DNA of 64,000 nucleotides, taken from contig NC_087383.1 in the NCBI RefSeq assembly GCF_963675165.1, forward strand, positions 3,378,979 to 3,442,978, given 5' to 3'. Positions 36,901 to 46,636 of the stretch are shown here, piece by piece. The stretch is from Halichondria panicea (Eukaryota; Porifera; Demospongiae; Suberitida; Halichondriidae). A program made the translations under genes and the position numbers. The notes under the pieces are model-generated. The model was not told where the DNA came from. It saw only the letters and a list, made by a program, of their open reading frames with translations, and did no database searches. The number at the start of each line of letters is the position of its first letter. Within the stretch, counting starts at the first letter, position 1.

Positions 36901-38476
36901 CAGTCTAAAAGAGTTTAATCACAGAATTCAATAAAAGCACTGCGGGTGCTGATGCCTCGGTGGAGGTACCAAAGCTACATAACATAAAACTACTAATAGC
37001 TAGCTTTTATACACACATTGATCATAATTATCATGACAAACATCTTTAATTTTGTAGAGTAGTAACACTCGGTGAACAAGTTTTGCTACGGACTCTTCTG
37101 AAATGGCTGCAATGGCATTCCAAGTAAGCAAAACTAGGCATAACTCGAGAACGAAGCATTATTTTGCAAATCCATGCACGAATTAAAATATTACTAGAAG
37201 CCTATAGAAATTCTTACTTGCACTTAATTCATCCTTGAGCAGCTGTAGTGGTCTACACACAGACACAGACACAGACACACACTACCGTATACCTCGCTTG
37301 CGCATGCGCACCGAGGCATGATCACAGAAAGTAGTAACAAGGAGTCTAAAAAGAGTTGTCAGAAAAGGTTGGTTTGTGGCCTACCAGGACCTCAACAAAG
37401 AAGAAAATTGATTCTGCCAGGATCTGGGGTTCAAAATGGACTCTCTTACACGTGGTATTGAGCGCGCATGCCATTACATCAAGGAATAAGGGGTGTGTCT
37501 GCAAGTTCAATAATGGCCACTAATTAGCTAGCTTCTTTAGCAGCTCTTTCTGACTCTTGTAGCCAACAAAAAGCTATATAGCGCTTTAGTGCAAGGCTAA
37601 CTTATAAGTTGAATAGAAAGTTTGTGCGAACAGATGAAAATTTTAAAGAGACTGCAACAGCCTTCTATGTGAGTCAAACTAGCCAAAACTCAAGAAAGAA
37701 GCTTTAGTTTGCTAATCCATGCACGGATCAAAATCCAAGAGAACGTGGCTAGAAGCCTTTTTGTCGCATTGCAACCGTTGAGCAGTTACAGTTGGAACAG
37801 ACACACACACAGACACACAGACACACAGACACACACACATGCAGTCAGCTTTACCGTATCCCTCGTGCGGCTACGCCTTGAGGCATAATTAATTGTCTTA
37901 TAGAGATCTAATGGTATGCAATTTCAGGTTTCAGGTTCCTGCCTGTAATAATTATGGCTACAATTGGTGACGTACGTATGGTATCATAATACCACACTAA
38001 CCACACTCTCACACATGACATGCACAGACTCACATTTGTCAGACAAGTACTTGCACACTCGAACAGCAACATCTTCTTTGAGCAGGGAGAGTATGATGAG
38101 TAGCAGAGCTTGGAAAGTGGCGTCTAGTCCGTTGGTCAGTATCCAGCATTTCAGAGCCAGTAACATTCCCGCCAGAGTGCCATCTACATATGCTCTAGTC
38201 CTCACGTCAGTTTGTTCTCCAGGTAAGAGCTCCAGTTTTTCAAGATAGCCTTTGTGAACATTGTCGAAACATGCTGCTAACTCGGGTAGATCTGGTTCCT
38301 GTATTGTTGTATTGAGCTGCTCATCAGTCAGTTTCATTTTTGTCTTCAAATCATCAATTGTGAGCTCTGAAAATAGATGCCAAGCACACAAGGTTAGCAA
38401 TCACCAAAGGGTTTATTTAGTAAACGTTTTTGAAACATGACTGAGCTTTACCTTGGTTCTGCTCTTTAGTGGCCAT
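33927..38476 (-). CDS. NLR-type receptor: Death-fold, NACHT and leucine-rich repeats
   Basis: An intracellular innate-immunity sensor of the NLR class. Three coding exons on the minus strand join in phase: 38476-38452, 38366-38034 and 36619-33927 (25, 333 and 2693 nt), giving 1016 aa. The first is MATKEQNQ with donor gtaaag. The second is a helical Death-like domain (about 9-119) with TIDDLKTKMKLTDEQL and DVAVRVCKYLSDK. The third holds NACHT, with Walker A GAPGSGKST (about 227-235), Walker B LDGWDELP (about 304) and ATSRPSSSAE, then about ten RI-type LRRs to the C-terminus. Death-NACHT-LRR architecture is known from sponge NLR expansions. A Met-initiated frame extends the last exon to 36728, but that part is intronic tandem repeat. 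An additional small exon in intron 2 cannot be excluded. Confidence 0.9.
36665..36742. repeat. 39-bp tandem duplication in NLR intron 2
   Basis: Two identical 39-base units start at 36667 and 36706; each contains the palindrome GCAAGCGTGCGCTTGC. A third, slightly changed copy lies at 62884-62935. Because 39 is divisible by three, the reading frame passes through and falsely extends the NLR exon by 36 residues. Confidence 0.9.
36932..37319 (+). repeat. ATGCCTCGGTG-family repeat, best copy, in NLR intron 2
   Basis: Left end AAAGCACTGCGGGTGCTGAT then GCCTCGGTGGAGG; right end GCGCATGCGCACCGAGGCAT. The subterminal ATGCCTCGGTG and its complement make short inverted repeats. The inside has ggcattccaagtaagcaaaa and a CAGACACAGACACAG tract. 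It is non-coding. Confidence 0.85.
37500..37887 (+). repeat. Second, diverged ATGCCTCGGTG-family copy in NLR intron 2
   Basis: It aligns with the preceding copy from about the agcagctctttctgactctt region through atccatgcacggatcaaaat to the (CAGACACA)n tract, and ends CTACGCCTTGAGGCATAA. The left end is missing. Confidence 0.7.
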
Positions 38477-38612
38477 TCCAGCAAATAAGTCTGTGCCTTG
38501 CAGCTAGCTCTCTGAGTCTGAAAATCTAAAATTAAATTGGGTGTTGACTTGCAAAAAAAGTGGGTGTATCTCAGATGCCAAATACTGAGGTACCACAATG
38601 ACGACACTAACC

Positions 38613-39363
38613 TAGTTGGGCGGAGTCCAACCAACGCTGCGCTCTGGGTTGGGTATCAGTACACGTAGCAGTTTTGTTCCACCGGTACTTGAGACAGAGT
38701 ATGAATATTGTTTAATCTTTAAGTGGCTGACAACCGCATGGCTCAGGGGTGCGATATAAAGAAATCAATTAACTATTTGGATGGCTATTCTAGCTGACTG
38801 GATCTAGCTATAGTTGTTTTGGAATTCAAGAAAGACCTCAGACTCTTAGAGAAAGTAGAAGAATACTGTAGCCTGTAATATAAGATTTAGTACAGGCAGA
38901 AATAAACTTTTTCATAATAGTTAGACATCTAGCACAAGGAGAGGTACAGCCAGCTATAAGACTACCCCAAGGCTTCTGAGAAGCTTTTCGAAGACCAAAG
39001 AAGGCATACATAACACAGGTTTTGTCCAAACTAATGATCTAATCTTATTGGTAGCACAACAAAACTTAAAACAAAGACAAGTCCTTTTAATTAATTAATA
39101 CATACTGTTCAAGCTTCATTCATAGATGCTAAGATAGACTATGCTTCTTTTCTAGTAGCCTAGATATCCAGCAGGAGCTGTTTCTGCATTCTCTAGAGAA
39201 ATACAGTGTCCCAGCTCGCCTTGTCAGCTAAATTGAGCTGTAAGGTTTCCCACTTGAACGCAGCAATCTGATTGGGCTGCAAATTTCTTGCAGTGGGAAC
39301 AAAACTGCTACATGTACTGATACCCAACCATGAGCGAAGCGTTGGTTGGACTCCGCCCAACTA
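38613..39363. mobile_element. 751-bp inverted-repeat element with 9-bp target duplication
   Basis: Terminal inverted repeats of about 70 bases begin TAGTTGGGCGGAGTCCAACC and end with its complement. Exact 9-bp copies of ACACTAACC flank both ends (38604-38612 and 39364-39372). The interior has no transposase frame. It is inserted just upstream of NLR exon 1, within a duplicated NLR 5' segment. Confidence 0.85.
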
Positions 39364-39595
39364 ACACTAACCATGCACACTCTCACATGACAGACTCACA
39401 TTTGTCAGATAAGTACTTGCACACTATTATAATTATTATATATATAGATAGTTAATTGTAAACTCTGAAAATAGTATCAAGCACATTATTGTCAAGCATG
39501 AACACAAGAGTATAGCAATAAGTAATAAAGTAACTCTTGTTACCTTGGTTCTGCTGCTCTTTAATTAACTTTAGTGGCCATTTTATATCTAGACT
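39364..39595 (-). pseudogene. Decayed duplicate of the NLR 5' end
   Basis: The stretch matches the NLR exon 2 donor region (agactcacatttgtcag then taagtacttgcacact), the exon 2 acceptor (taaactctgaaaata) and exon 1 (taccttggttctgctgctct ... ggccat) in order. Most of exon 2 is deleted. The exon-1-like frame (start codon complement at 39579-39581) hits a stop after six codons. It is the remnant of a tandem NLR copy upstream of the live gene. Confidence 0.8.
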
Positions 39596-39640
39596 CTAGC
39601 AAATAAATTATCTGTGGTGTATCTTGTTGGTGCATGTGTG

Positions 39641-40737
39641 CACATGAGATCAACGTTCATGAGATCAACTCCCACAAGATCAATTTACCAGAGCAACTTT
39701 GCATGAGGTCAATTGTTAGTAGATCAACTCTCATAGAATCAACTTTTCATAGGATCAACTTCATGTGCATGTGATCAACTCAGTTTTACAAAAAAACGTT
39801 ACACTTACAAATTTTACAGTTAAGATGCTTGATGGCTGGTAAAATAAATATACTCTTCAGAGTCATGCCTCATGTGTTGAAGCAGTCAAACAGTGTTTGT
39901 ATGGATTATTCTCTTTTATTTTGCGTCTCTATGGCCGAGATGTAGCTACAAACATGCATGTAGCTCTGAATCTTTGTTTTGGTTGGATGTACTCAATCCA
40001 TATATTAATCGGATGCCTGTTGATTGAATTTTTGCAGCTTCCATTATACTGTTCGGTACTACAGGCTGTACGGCTGCATGGATAAGAATTTGACACAGCA
40101 CCTTTAAAGTGTGGGCCATTGACTTGAGTGGGTGTTGGTTATTAGAGGGCCTATAGGATTACATAGTTGGCACGAGATTCATTACACACCATAGTAGCTA
40201 GTATCCTAGCTCTAAGCTATTATTTTCACCACCTCACTGAAATTTGAGTGTAACGTACCCTATTATAACAAACACCTTCGGAGGAAAATTTCAGGCCATT
40301 ATACAGGGGTTATTTCGTACTAACGATGAATTTTTTCGTTGTTGGTTCTGGGGCCTGGGCTGATGTGATTGAAAGTTAATGTTTCCTGAATTCTTGATGA
40401 TTGAGCCATTGCGAATGAGCGCGCGTGCATTGTGCTAAATCTATATAATAGACTGCATGGGGCTTATTATTACTCAATACCTGTCAACCTTTGGCATGGG
40501 CGCACATGCACAATAGTAAATTAGCTAAAAAAGTGAGGCCAACACCTTTAAAAAGTATTTCTGGATAACAAGATTAGAGTTGATTTCAGTTGATTTCAGG
40601 AGTTGAGTTGATCCTATGAAAAGTTGATTCTGTGAGAGTTGATCTATATATTGACAGTTGACCTCATGCAAAGTTGCTCTGGTAAGAATTGATCTCGTGG
40701 GAGTTGATCTCATGAAAGTTGATCTCGTGTTGGTATA
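39641..40737. repeat. Foldback element with GATCAACT-type internal repeats
   Basis: The left arm (about 39645-39783) consists of degenerate 14-16-base units around GAGATCAACTYTCAT. The right arm (about 40575-40733) is its reverse complement, keeping the order of the variants (for example ccagagcaactttgcatgag). About 800 bases separate the arms, with no credible coding frame. Confidence 0.85.
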
Positions 40738-41749
40738 GAATCTAGGTGTGACCATGAAAATATTTGTGAGAAGCCTGGATCTACAATGATTATGATCACT
40801 CTGCAACCTTGGTGAGGTATTGAGAGTGGAAATTCAATGTTTTGATCCACATGAGGGCGTTATTATGTATCATATACAATTACTGCACAAACGTCAGCCA
40901 ATTATGTGTGGTCTATGCAGATCTAGTTGCTCTGCCTGCATTCAAGCATCCCAATGTTTACCTTGTACAGTATAGACAAGACCACCGGCACACAAAAAAT
41001 GACATGCATCACCCACTCCCCACGACACAGAACCCAGGGTTACAGTGAGCACTGCAGTGGATGAGAGAGTATCTCACAACACACATCCTATTTATAGTAC
41101 GTTATACATTGATCGATACATAATTTAAGTGGAACGTTTAATTATGAAGTTCAAGTGTATGTATACATGTACAATTTAGTAGTGTGCATCATAATGGATA
41201 CAGTAGGACTTTCGTTAATAATCCGGTAACACTTGAGACAGTGCTGTTTGGCCGCAGTAGCGAAGTGGCTGCATTTCAGAAAATAGCCGCAGCAAAAAAG
41301 CAGTCCTGCCTCGAATATAATGACTAATTTGCGGTAAGTTCTGTCTCGAGGTTAATGAATCATTATTCTTTCTATTTCAGTTTTTTTCCAAACCACACCC
41401 AAAACGTCATATCCGGCCTAGTTTGGGGCGCCATGCAGTGACTGACCAGTATACGGAATAGCGAGTGGCTGCATGCATTTCAGGGCGAGTTTTGTGCACT
41501 GTATATGATAGTGTGTTTTTTCCACTGTGGAAAAAAATACTTGACTAATTTCTGTCGTGTTTTGTCATTATTAGGGGTTGGTAGATTATGCTATTGGCTT
41601 CATTTCCGGTTACCTACAAATAGATCCTGTCCATGCTAATTATATCTCGAAGTTATATAATAAAAAGTTGGACTTGAGGAACTCATGCAATAAAGTGTAC
41701 ACGATGAACTCAAATCAAAACATGTTTATTCTCACGAAAATTACCATAA
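40738..41749. other. No gene seen
   Basis: AT-rich sequence with scattered short palindromes. No conserved protein segment, splice-linked frame or structured RNA was recognised. Confidence 0.4.
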
Positions 41750-41978
41750 GGCCACTCCAAGTGACACTCTGGTTTCTGGTCCTGAATTTTCTAATTGCAC
41801 GCGGGCGGGCGGCTTTTCTCATTATGTCATTATCAATTTCACTTTATGAATCTATCACACTATTTTGTGCCACATGGACCATTCTGCGCATGCGTAGTAG
41901 AAATAATGAGATAGAAATCCAAGAATAAAATCTGATGCGGGCGGTGGACCAGAAACCAGAGTATCACTTGGAGTGGCC
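41750..41978. mobile_element. PIF/Harbinger-like MITE, copy 1
   Basis: The 229-bp element has terminal inverted repeats of about 33 bases starting GGCCACTCCAAGTGACACTC. TAA duplications flank it (41747-41749 and 41979-41981), the 3-bp TWA target expected of PIF/Harbinger. The same element recurs at 56702-56975. Confidence 0.88.
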
Positions 41979-42209
41979 TAACATAGTTTTACGGTATAGT
42001 GTGCATGTACCGTGCTATCCGGATTCACTGCTTTCACTTGCATAAATGATGTGTTTGGAACCTCGGCTACAACAGACACACTCTGTATGAGGAGCTGGCC
42101 CATATAATGGTGAGTCGCTGTCCTGCAGTACGTATTGGAGTACACTGCACAATAATTATTGCAGAATAACTTATAGGCATTCGAAAATCAATGTGACCAT
42201 GCATGCATG

Positions 42210-42322
42210 CCTCAATCTAGAGGGTATAAAGAAGAAGATAATGTGTAACCTCTGCACTTCGAAGTAGGAGGAACTGGTCAACAGCAAGAATGTCAGAATA
42301 ATTATTCAACACCATTTCTCAG
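42210..42322 (+). pseudogene. Fossil copy of IQGAP exon 32
   Basis: The sequence aligns along its length with exon 32 at 31524-31638: tctagagggtataaagaaga for the GLEGMKRK region, then aagataatgtgtaacctc, then ctggtcaacagcaagaatg and a CAG followed by gtatag, which keeps the donor site. It has an in-frame TAG (gaag-tag-gag) and small indels. The acceptor is lost. No neighbouring IQGAP exons are seen, so it is an isolated genomic duplicate. Confidence 0.85.
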
Positions 42323-42376
42323 GTATAGATCTACTTACTGTACCTACAAAAGTTACAAATCTAAATGGTGTATCTT

Positions 42377-43156
42377 TATGCCTCGGTGCGCATGCGCAAG
42401 CGAGGTATAGTATAGACTAGACTGGCGGCGACAGCCCCTCGTGTACCGCGCTACACGCTCGGGCGGCTGTCGCCGCCAGTCTAAGTATAGACTACGGTAG
42501 TGTGTTTGTGTGTGTCTGTGTACGTGTGTGTGTGTGTCTGTGTACGTGTGTGTGTGTGTCTGTGTACGTGTGTGTGTGTGTCTGTGTACGTGTGTGTGTG
42601 TGTCTGTGTACGTGTGTGTGTGTGTCTGTGTGTGTGTGTGTCTGTGTGTGTAGACTGTTTCAGCTGCTCAAGGATCAATGAAGTGCAAGTAAGAGTTTCT
42701 ATAGGCTTCTAGTCATGTTTTCTTGGCTTGGTATTTGAGGATTTGCAAAATAAAGCTTCGTTCTCGAGTTATGCCTAGTTTTGCTTACTTGGAATACCAT
42801 TGCAGCCTTTTCAGAAGAGTCCGTAGCAAAACTTGTTCACCGAGTGTTGCTACTCTACTTAGTAGCAAGCTCTGCACTAGAACGCTAGCTATTGGTAGCT
42901 GCAAGAGTGAGAAAAGAGCTGCAAGGCTCTGCTGACTTGCAGCCATTAATTTTAGGCTTGAACTTTTGGCATCGATCGTTTTAACAAGGATCATCGTCGA
43001 TCATTACCCACTCTTTGAGTTTCCTGTGATTCTGGATTCTGCATGCAGCAAAATTAATCATAATCAATGTGTGTATAAAAGCTAGCTATTAGTAGTTTTA
43101 TGTTATATAGCTTTGGCACCTCCACCGAGGCATCAGCACCCGCGGTGCTTTCATTT
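42377..43156 (-). repeat. ATGCCTCGGTG-family repeat, minus orientation, with GT minisatellite
   Basis: Read on the minus strand it starts AAAGCACCGCGGGTGCTGAT and ends near GCGCATGCGCACCGAGGCAT. Its simple-sequence part (42490-42655) has expanded to about five copies of a 20-base unit, CTGTGTACGTGTGTGTGTGT. A perfect 18-bp hairpin sits between the end and the minisatellite. Confidence 0.85.
42419..42482. repeat. GC-rich perfect hairpin
   Basis: The arms AGACTGGCGGCGACAGCC and GGCTGTCGCCGCCAGTCT are exact complements of 18 bases around a 28-base loop. The GC content stands out against the AT-rich surroundings. Confidence 0.9.
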
Positions 43157-43257
43157 AGAACCAGCTTTGTTGGCAAACAGCTATAATGTAGAGATATTTG
43201 TTACTAAGTTGACGCTTAATTAAAATATGGCACTTAGCATGTGCTTACAGCTATATA

Positions 43258-43527
43258 CCGTATAGCGGGTATATTTTGAGGGTGTAAATTTTCGCGGATG
43301 GACCATTACAAAGGATTTCGCGGATTTTATTTTCGTGGTCTGAGTTCCAGCCTTTTGGCGCATGTGCACATCAACATGCAGCTGTACCTCCACACCGTTA
43401 GCCTTGAATCCATAATACTGAACACGCCTACTATTCATAAATTTTCGTGGGTATAAATTTTCGCGGTACAGGCTCAATCCGCGAAAACCGCGAACATTTA
43501 TACCCTCGAAATATACCCGCTATACGG
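43258..43527. repeat. MITE, CCGTATAGCGGG family, copy A
   Basis: The 270-bp element has terminal inverted repeats CCGTATAGCGGGTATATTTT and its complement, and TA at both flanks (43256-43257 and 43528-43529). The interior repeats the aaattttcgcgg motif in both directions. Confidence 0.9.
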
Positions 43528-43711
43528 TATAATTATACATTATAGTGCAAACATGTATACTAGGTGATCTTGACGGTTTTCCATGTGTTTGGTCTCTGTA
43601 TTTTACAGCTGCATCTAGACAGTAATATAATATTATACAGTGGAACCTCGATTATTTGGACACCTTGGTTCCAGAGGCAGGCCGGGTAACAGAATTCCAG
43701 ATAATCAAATA

Positions 43712-44044
43712 CCGTATAGCGGGTATATTTTGAGGGTATAGATGTTCGCGGTTTTCACGGATTGAGCCTCTATCGCGAAAATTTATACCCACGAAAATTT
43801 ATATCTTTATTGAATAGTAGGCGTATTATTGACCACACCTATCGACAATAAGAGGTGCCTCACCGTTATAGCCTATAATAGGCTAGGCTTGGATTCGAGG
43901 CTAACGGTGTGGAGGTACAGCTGCATGTTGATGTGCGCATGCGCCAAAAGGCTGGAACTCAGGCCACGAAAATAAAATCCGCGAAATCCTTTGTAATGGT
44001 CCATCCGCGAAAATTTATACCCTCGAAATATACCCGCTATACGG
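43712..44044. repeat. MITE, CCGTATAGCGGG family, copy B
   Basis: It has the same terminal repeats as copy A, with TA at 43710-43711 and 44045-44046. The interior is inverted relative to copy A and includes about 60 extra bases (ttatagcctataataggct). Fewer than 200 bases separate it from copy A. Confidence 0.9.
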
Positions 44045-44964
44045 TAGATAATCCACCCACATAATTATTGCATGCAAGTAGTTGTTTGTGGAAAGCTTAG
44101 ATGCTTATACACTTTTTTCGCTGGAAAGCGAGCGAGCTAAAGCTCAGCAAGCAGGATTTAAGTCCAAGTCCACCTCATCTAGGTATCAGTATGATCAGAA
44201 ATAATAGCGTGTCAAAAGAGCTTCCAGGTGGATATCACCAGCTATAGTATAATTATTCTTACTATTATTATCAGTAATAAGTACTGTACGAGAGCTAGCG
44301 CTCAAAATGTTATTTTGCATAAGTGCATGGAAAGCACTTCAATTGAAATTTAGCATGCTCTTAGTATCAAGATACGAGTAAGCACTAATAATTCAGTTTC
44401 TATATATATATTAGTGTTGTAGACATTTAGCCATGATTTTTGGATTTTGATTTGTAAATTTGCAAAACAATGCTTCTTTTCGAGTTATGGCTAGATCTAG
44501 AAAGAAATGTGACTTGTTATAGCGCTATATAAGGTAGGTTTACAAGAGTGAGAAAACAGCTGCAAAGCTAAACCATTTAATAATTATAACTATAGTGAAT
44601 CTAACATACACCCCTTTAGACTTTCATCACACTATTATGTATATACGTCTAAGCTCCTTGACAGTCCTAGTGCATAATTGTATCTCCTCACAGCCATGCA
44701 TGCAAGTTTTTTTTTCATTGGGATAGTTACTGTAAATTAATTATTCAAACCAGTGACTCTCTTGACTCATCAATATAAATGCATTAATTGAAAACTGTTT
44801 AACAGAAAAAAAATTGACCAAGACAATTTGCATCGAAACTGCTTGTGTAAATATAATAGTATTTGCTGACTTCACTTGCCCTATATGATGGGTTTTGCCT
44901 ATGCATAGAACAATCTTATATAACAATACATCACTATTTTCCTGTAGAACTGTCTAGGTCCACT
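44045..44964. other. No gene seen
   Basis: AT-rich spacer before the SecA-like pseudogene. A gcaaaacaatgcttcttttc-type fragment near 44460 resembles the interior of the ATGCCTCGGTG repeat. No coding exon was recognised; tttcctgtag at 44937-44946 could be a splice acceptor for the pseudogene. Confidence 0.4.
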
Positions 44965-46321
44965 ATGGGAAGCAACCCTTCAGAGTACGATGGCGTCAAC
45001 TGTGGAATATGTGGGCGGGGTCTACCCCCCTGCAAGAACTGGAGTGGCTTTACTCTGCAAACCATTGACCGCTTAGTCTGAGTAGACCAAGTTTATGTCT
45101 TCCTAGGGGGCCAATACTACCGAGTCCAAGGCCTACCCTCCTACTATTGTCCGACAGATTTTTGGGATCCTAAACGGAAATTCGAAAAAGAGAAAGAGGA
45201 AAAAAACAGTCGTGAAGAAAAAGAGAGACGTCAGAAAGAGAAGGAAGAACGTTGGGTCGAGGAAGAGCTAAGGAAAGAGGCGGAACTTCAGGAGGAATTC
45301 CAGCAGCACTTGGAAAACCAACAGGCAATGTATGATCGTCGGCAGTGATTGGAGTAATATGATGATGCCAGCGCGCATGTCCAGACTTTTCAAACCCAGT
45401 TATCAACCAATGCCAATACCAATAGAGGAAGAAATAATAAAAGAGGAAGAGCGAAAACAACGGGAGGAACTGAGACGAGAGGAGGAACTTCAACAGCACT
45501 TGGAAGAAAAGGAGCCAGAATATGGTCGTGTTTCGCCAGTTGATTTTGGCTGTGGTTCGGGTGATATGAGAATGTCGGTGCGCAGACCTTTCTTACCCAG
45601 TAAGAACTCTCAAGTTCAAATACATCCACCTTTCTTACCCAATGATAACACTCTAGTTCCAGTACCTCCACCGGTACAACCAGTGCATCCACCATACATT
45701 CCCGATGCTACACCAATACCCGACAACATTCCCGACAACATTCCCGATGATACACCAAATGAAGAAACCTATATAGTTACCACTGACCTTGTTAACGCTG
45801 TCAGCACCATTATTGAAAATCTCGGATATGAAACAAATCGACCGCTTAGCAATTGGTGGTTGAAGGCAGCTCAAACACTCTTTCTCACTCATTACATGCA
45901 GTCCAACAGTTTTTCCTCTGCTGAGAAAGACCAGCTTCTCGATTTTTTAGCTTTCCTCCAGACAGACCTGGGAGACGACGATTGCCTTGTACTTGCGGGA
46001 AGTCTTGCGCACCTTGCCGAAATCCAACCTATCGATATGGCAACTAAATTTACCTTTGACGCCTCTCTTCCCCTGACAGCGATAATGGCTACCATTTTAC
46101 TGCAAACAAAATCATACGATGGCTGGCCGAGTGGTGGGGCCTCCCTGTGGGTCCAGCGTTGTCTGTATACATACGTGATGGCTAACACCGACGATGAAGT
46201 CATGCCAAAAATTTACCTAAAAATGGCAGGCGAGGATTGGGTAAAGGAGCAATATATGACTTTCTTTAAGTCGTGTAATAAGCTACTGCCAGACGACGAT
46301 CACAAGAAACGTTACACTTGA
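44965..46321 (+). pseudogene. SecA-like pseudogene: N-terminal part
   Basis: From ATG 44965: a short Cys motif (NCGICGRGLPPCKNW, later YYCPTDFWDP), interrupted by TGA at 45079, then a charged coiled coil (EKEKEEKNSREEKERRQKEK) ending at 45348. The frame resumes from 45332 with another Glu/Arg coil, a proline-rich stretch containing repeated IPDNIPD, and a helical domain up to 46321. The repeated Glu/Arg coil on either side of the frame change suggests an internal duplication. Confidence 0.75.
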
Positions 46322-46636
46322 TTCAGACGTATCGTGTGAAGAGTAGATTTGCCATGCAAGCTCTGAAAAATTCTCCTCAAACCTTACTCTCAGTTGTAGA
46401 ATGAAATTAAGAGTGAGCTTCCTCGAGGTGTATACGATATATCCTTGAACAACCGACATCTGTTCAGTTTAATAGCATAGCAGTAGTTGCTCAACGAGTT
46501 TTTACCGATCTTGCCAAGTTACCCATTGCTACCAATTATGAAGAATATCTCCAGTCTAATCTGACTAAGAGCAAAGCAATCTTTCAAAATATTGGGAGCT
46601 ACCTAATCTTAACATACGAAATGGCTGAAGCCATCC

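Noticed and set aside
39641..40737. CRISPR-like array (spaced GATCAAC units)
   Set aside because: The units are degenerate, abut with no unique spacers, and are mirrored in an inverted arm; the context is eukaryotic.
41578..41928. 116-codon open frame
   Set aside because: More than half of it is the Harbinger-like MITE and its reverse-complementary end.
42481..42712. Val/Cys and Thr/His repeat open frames on both strands
   Set aside because: Translations of a GT minisatellite.
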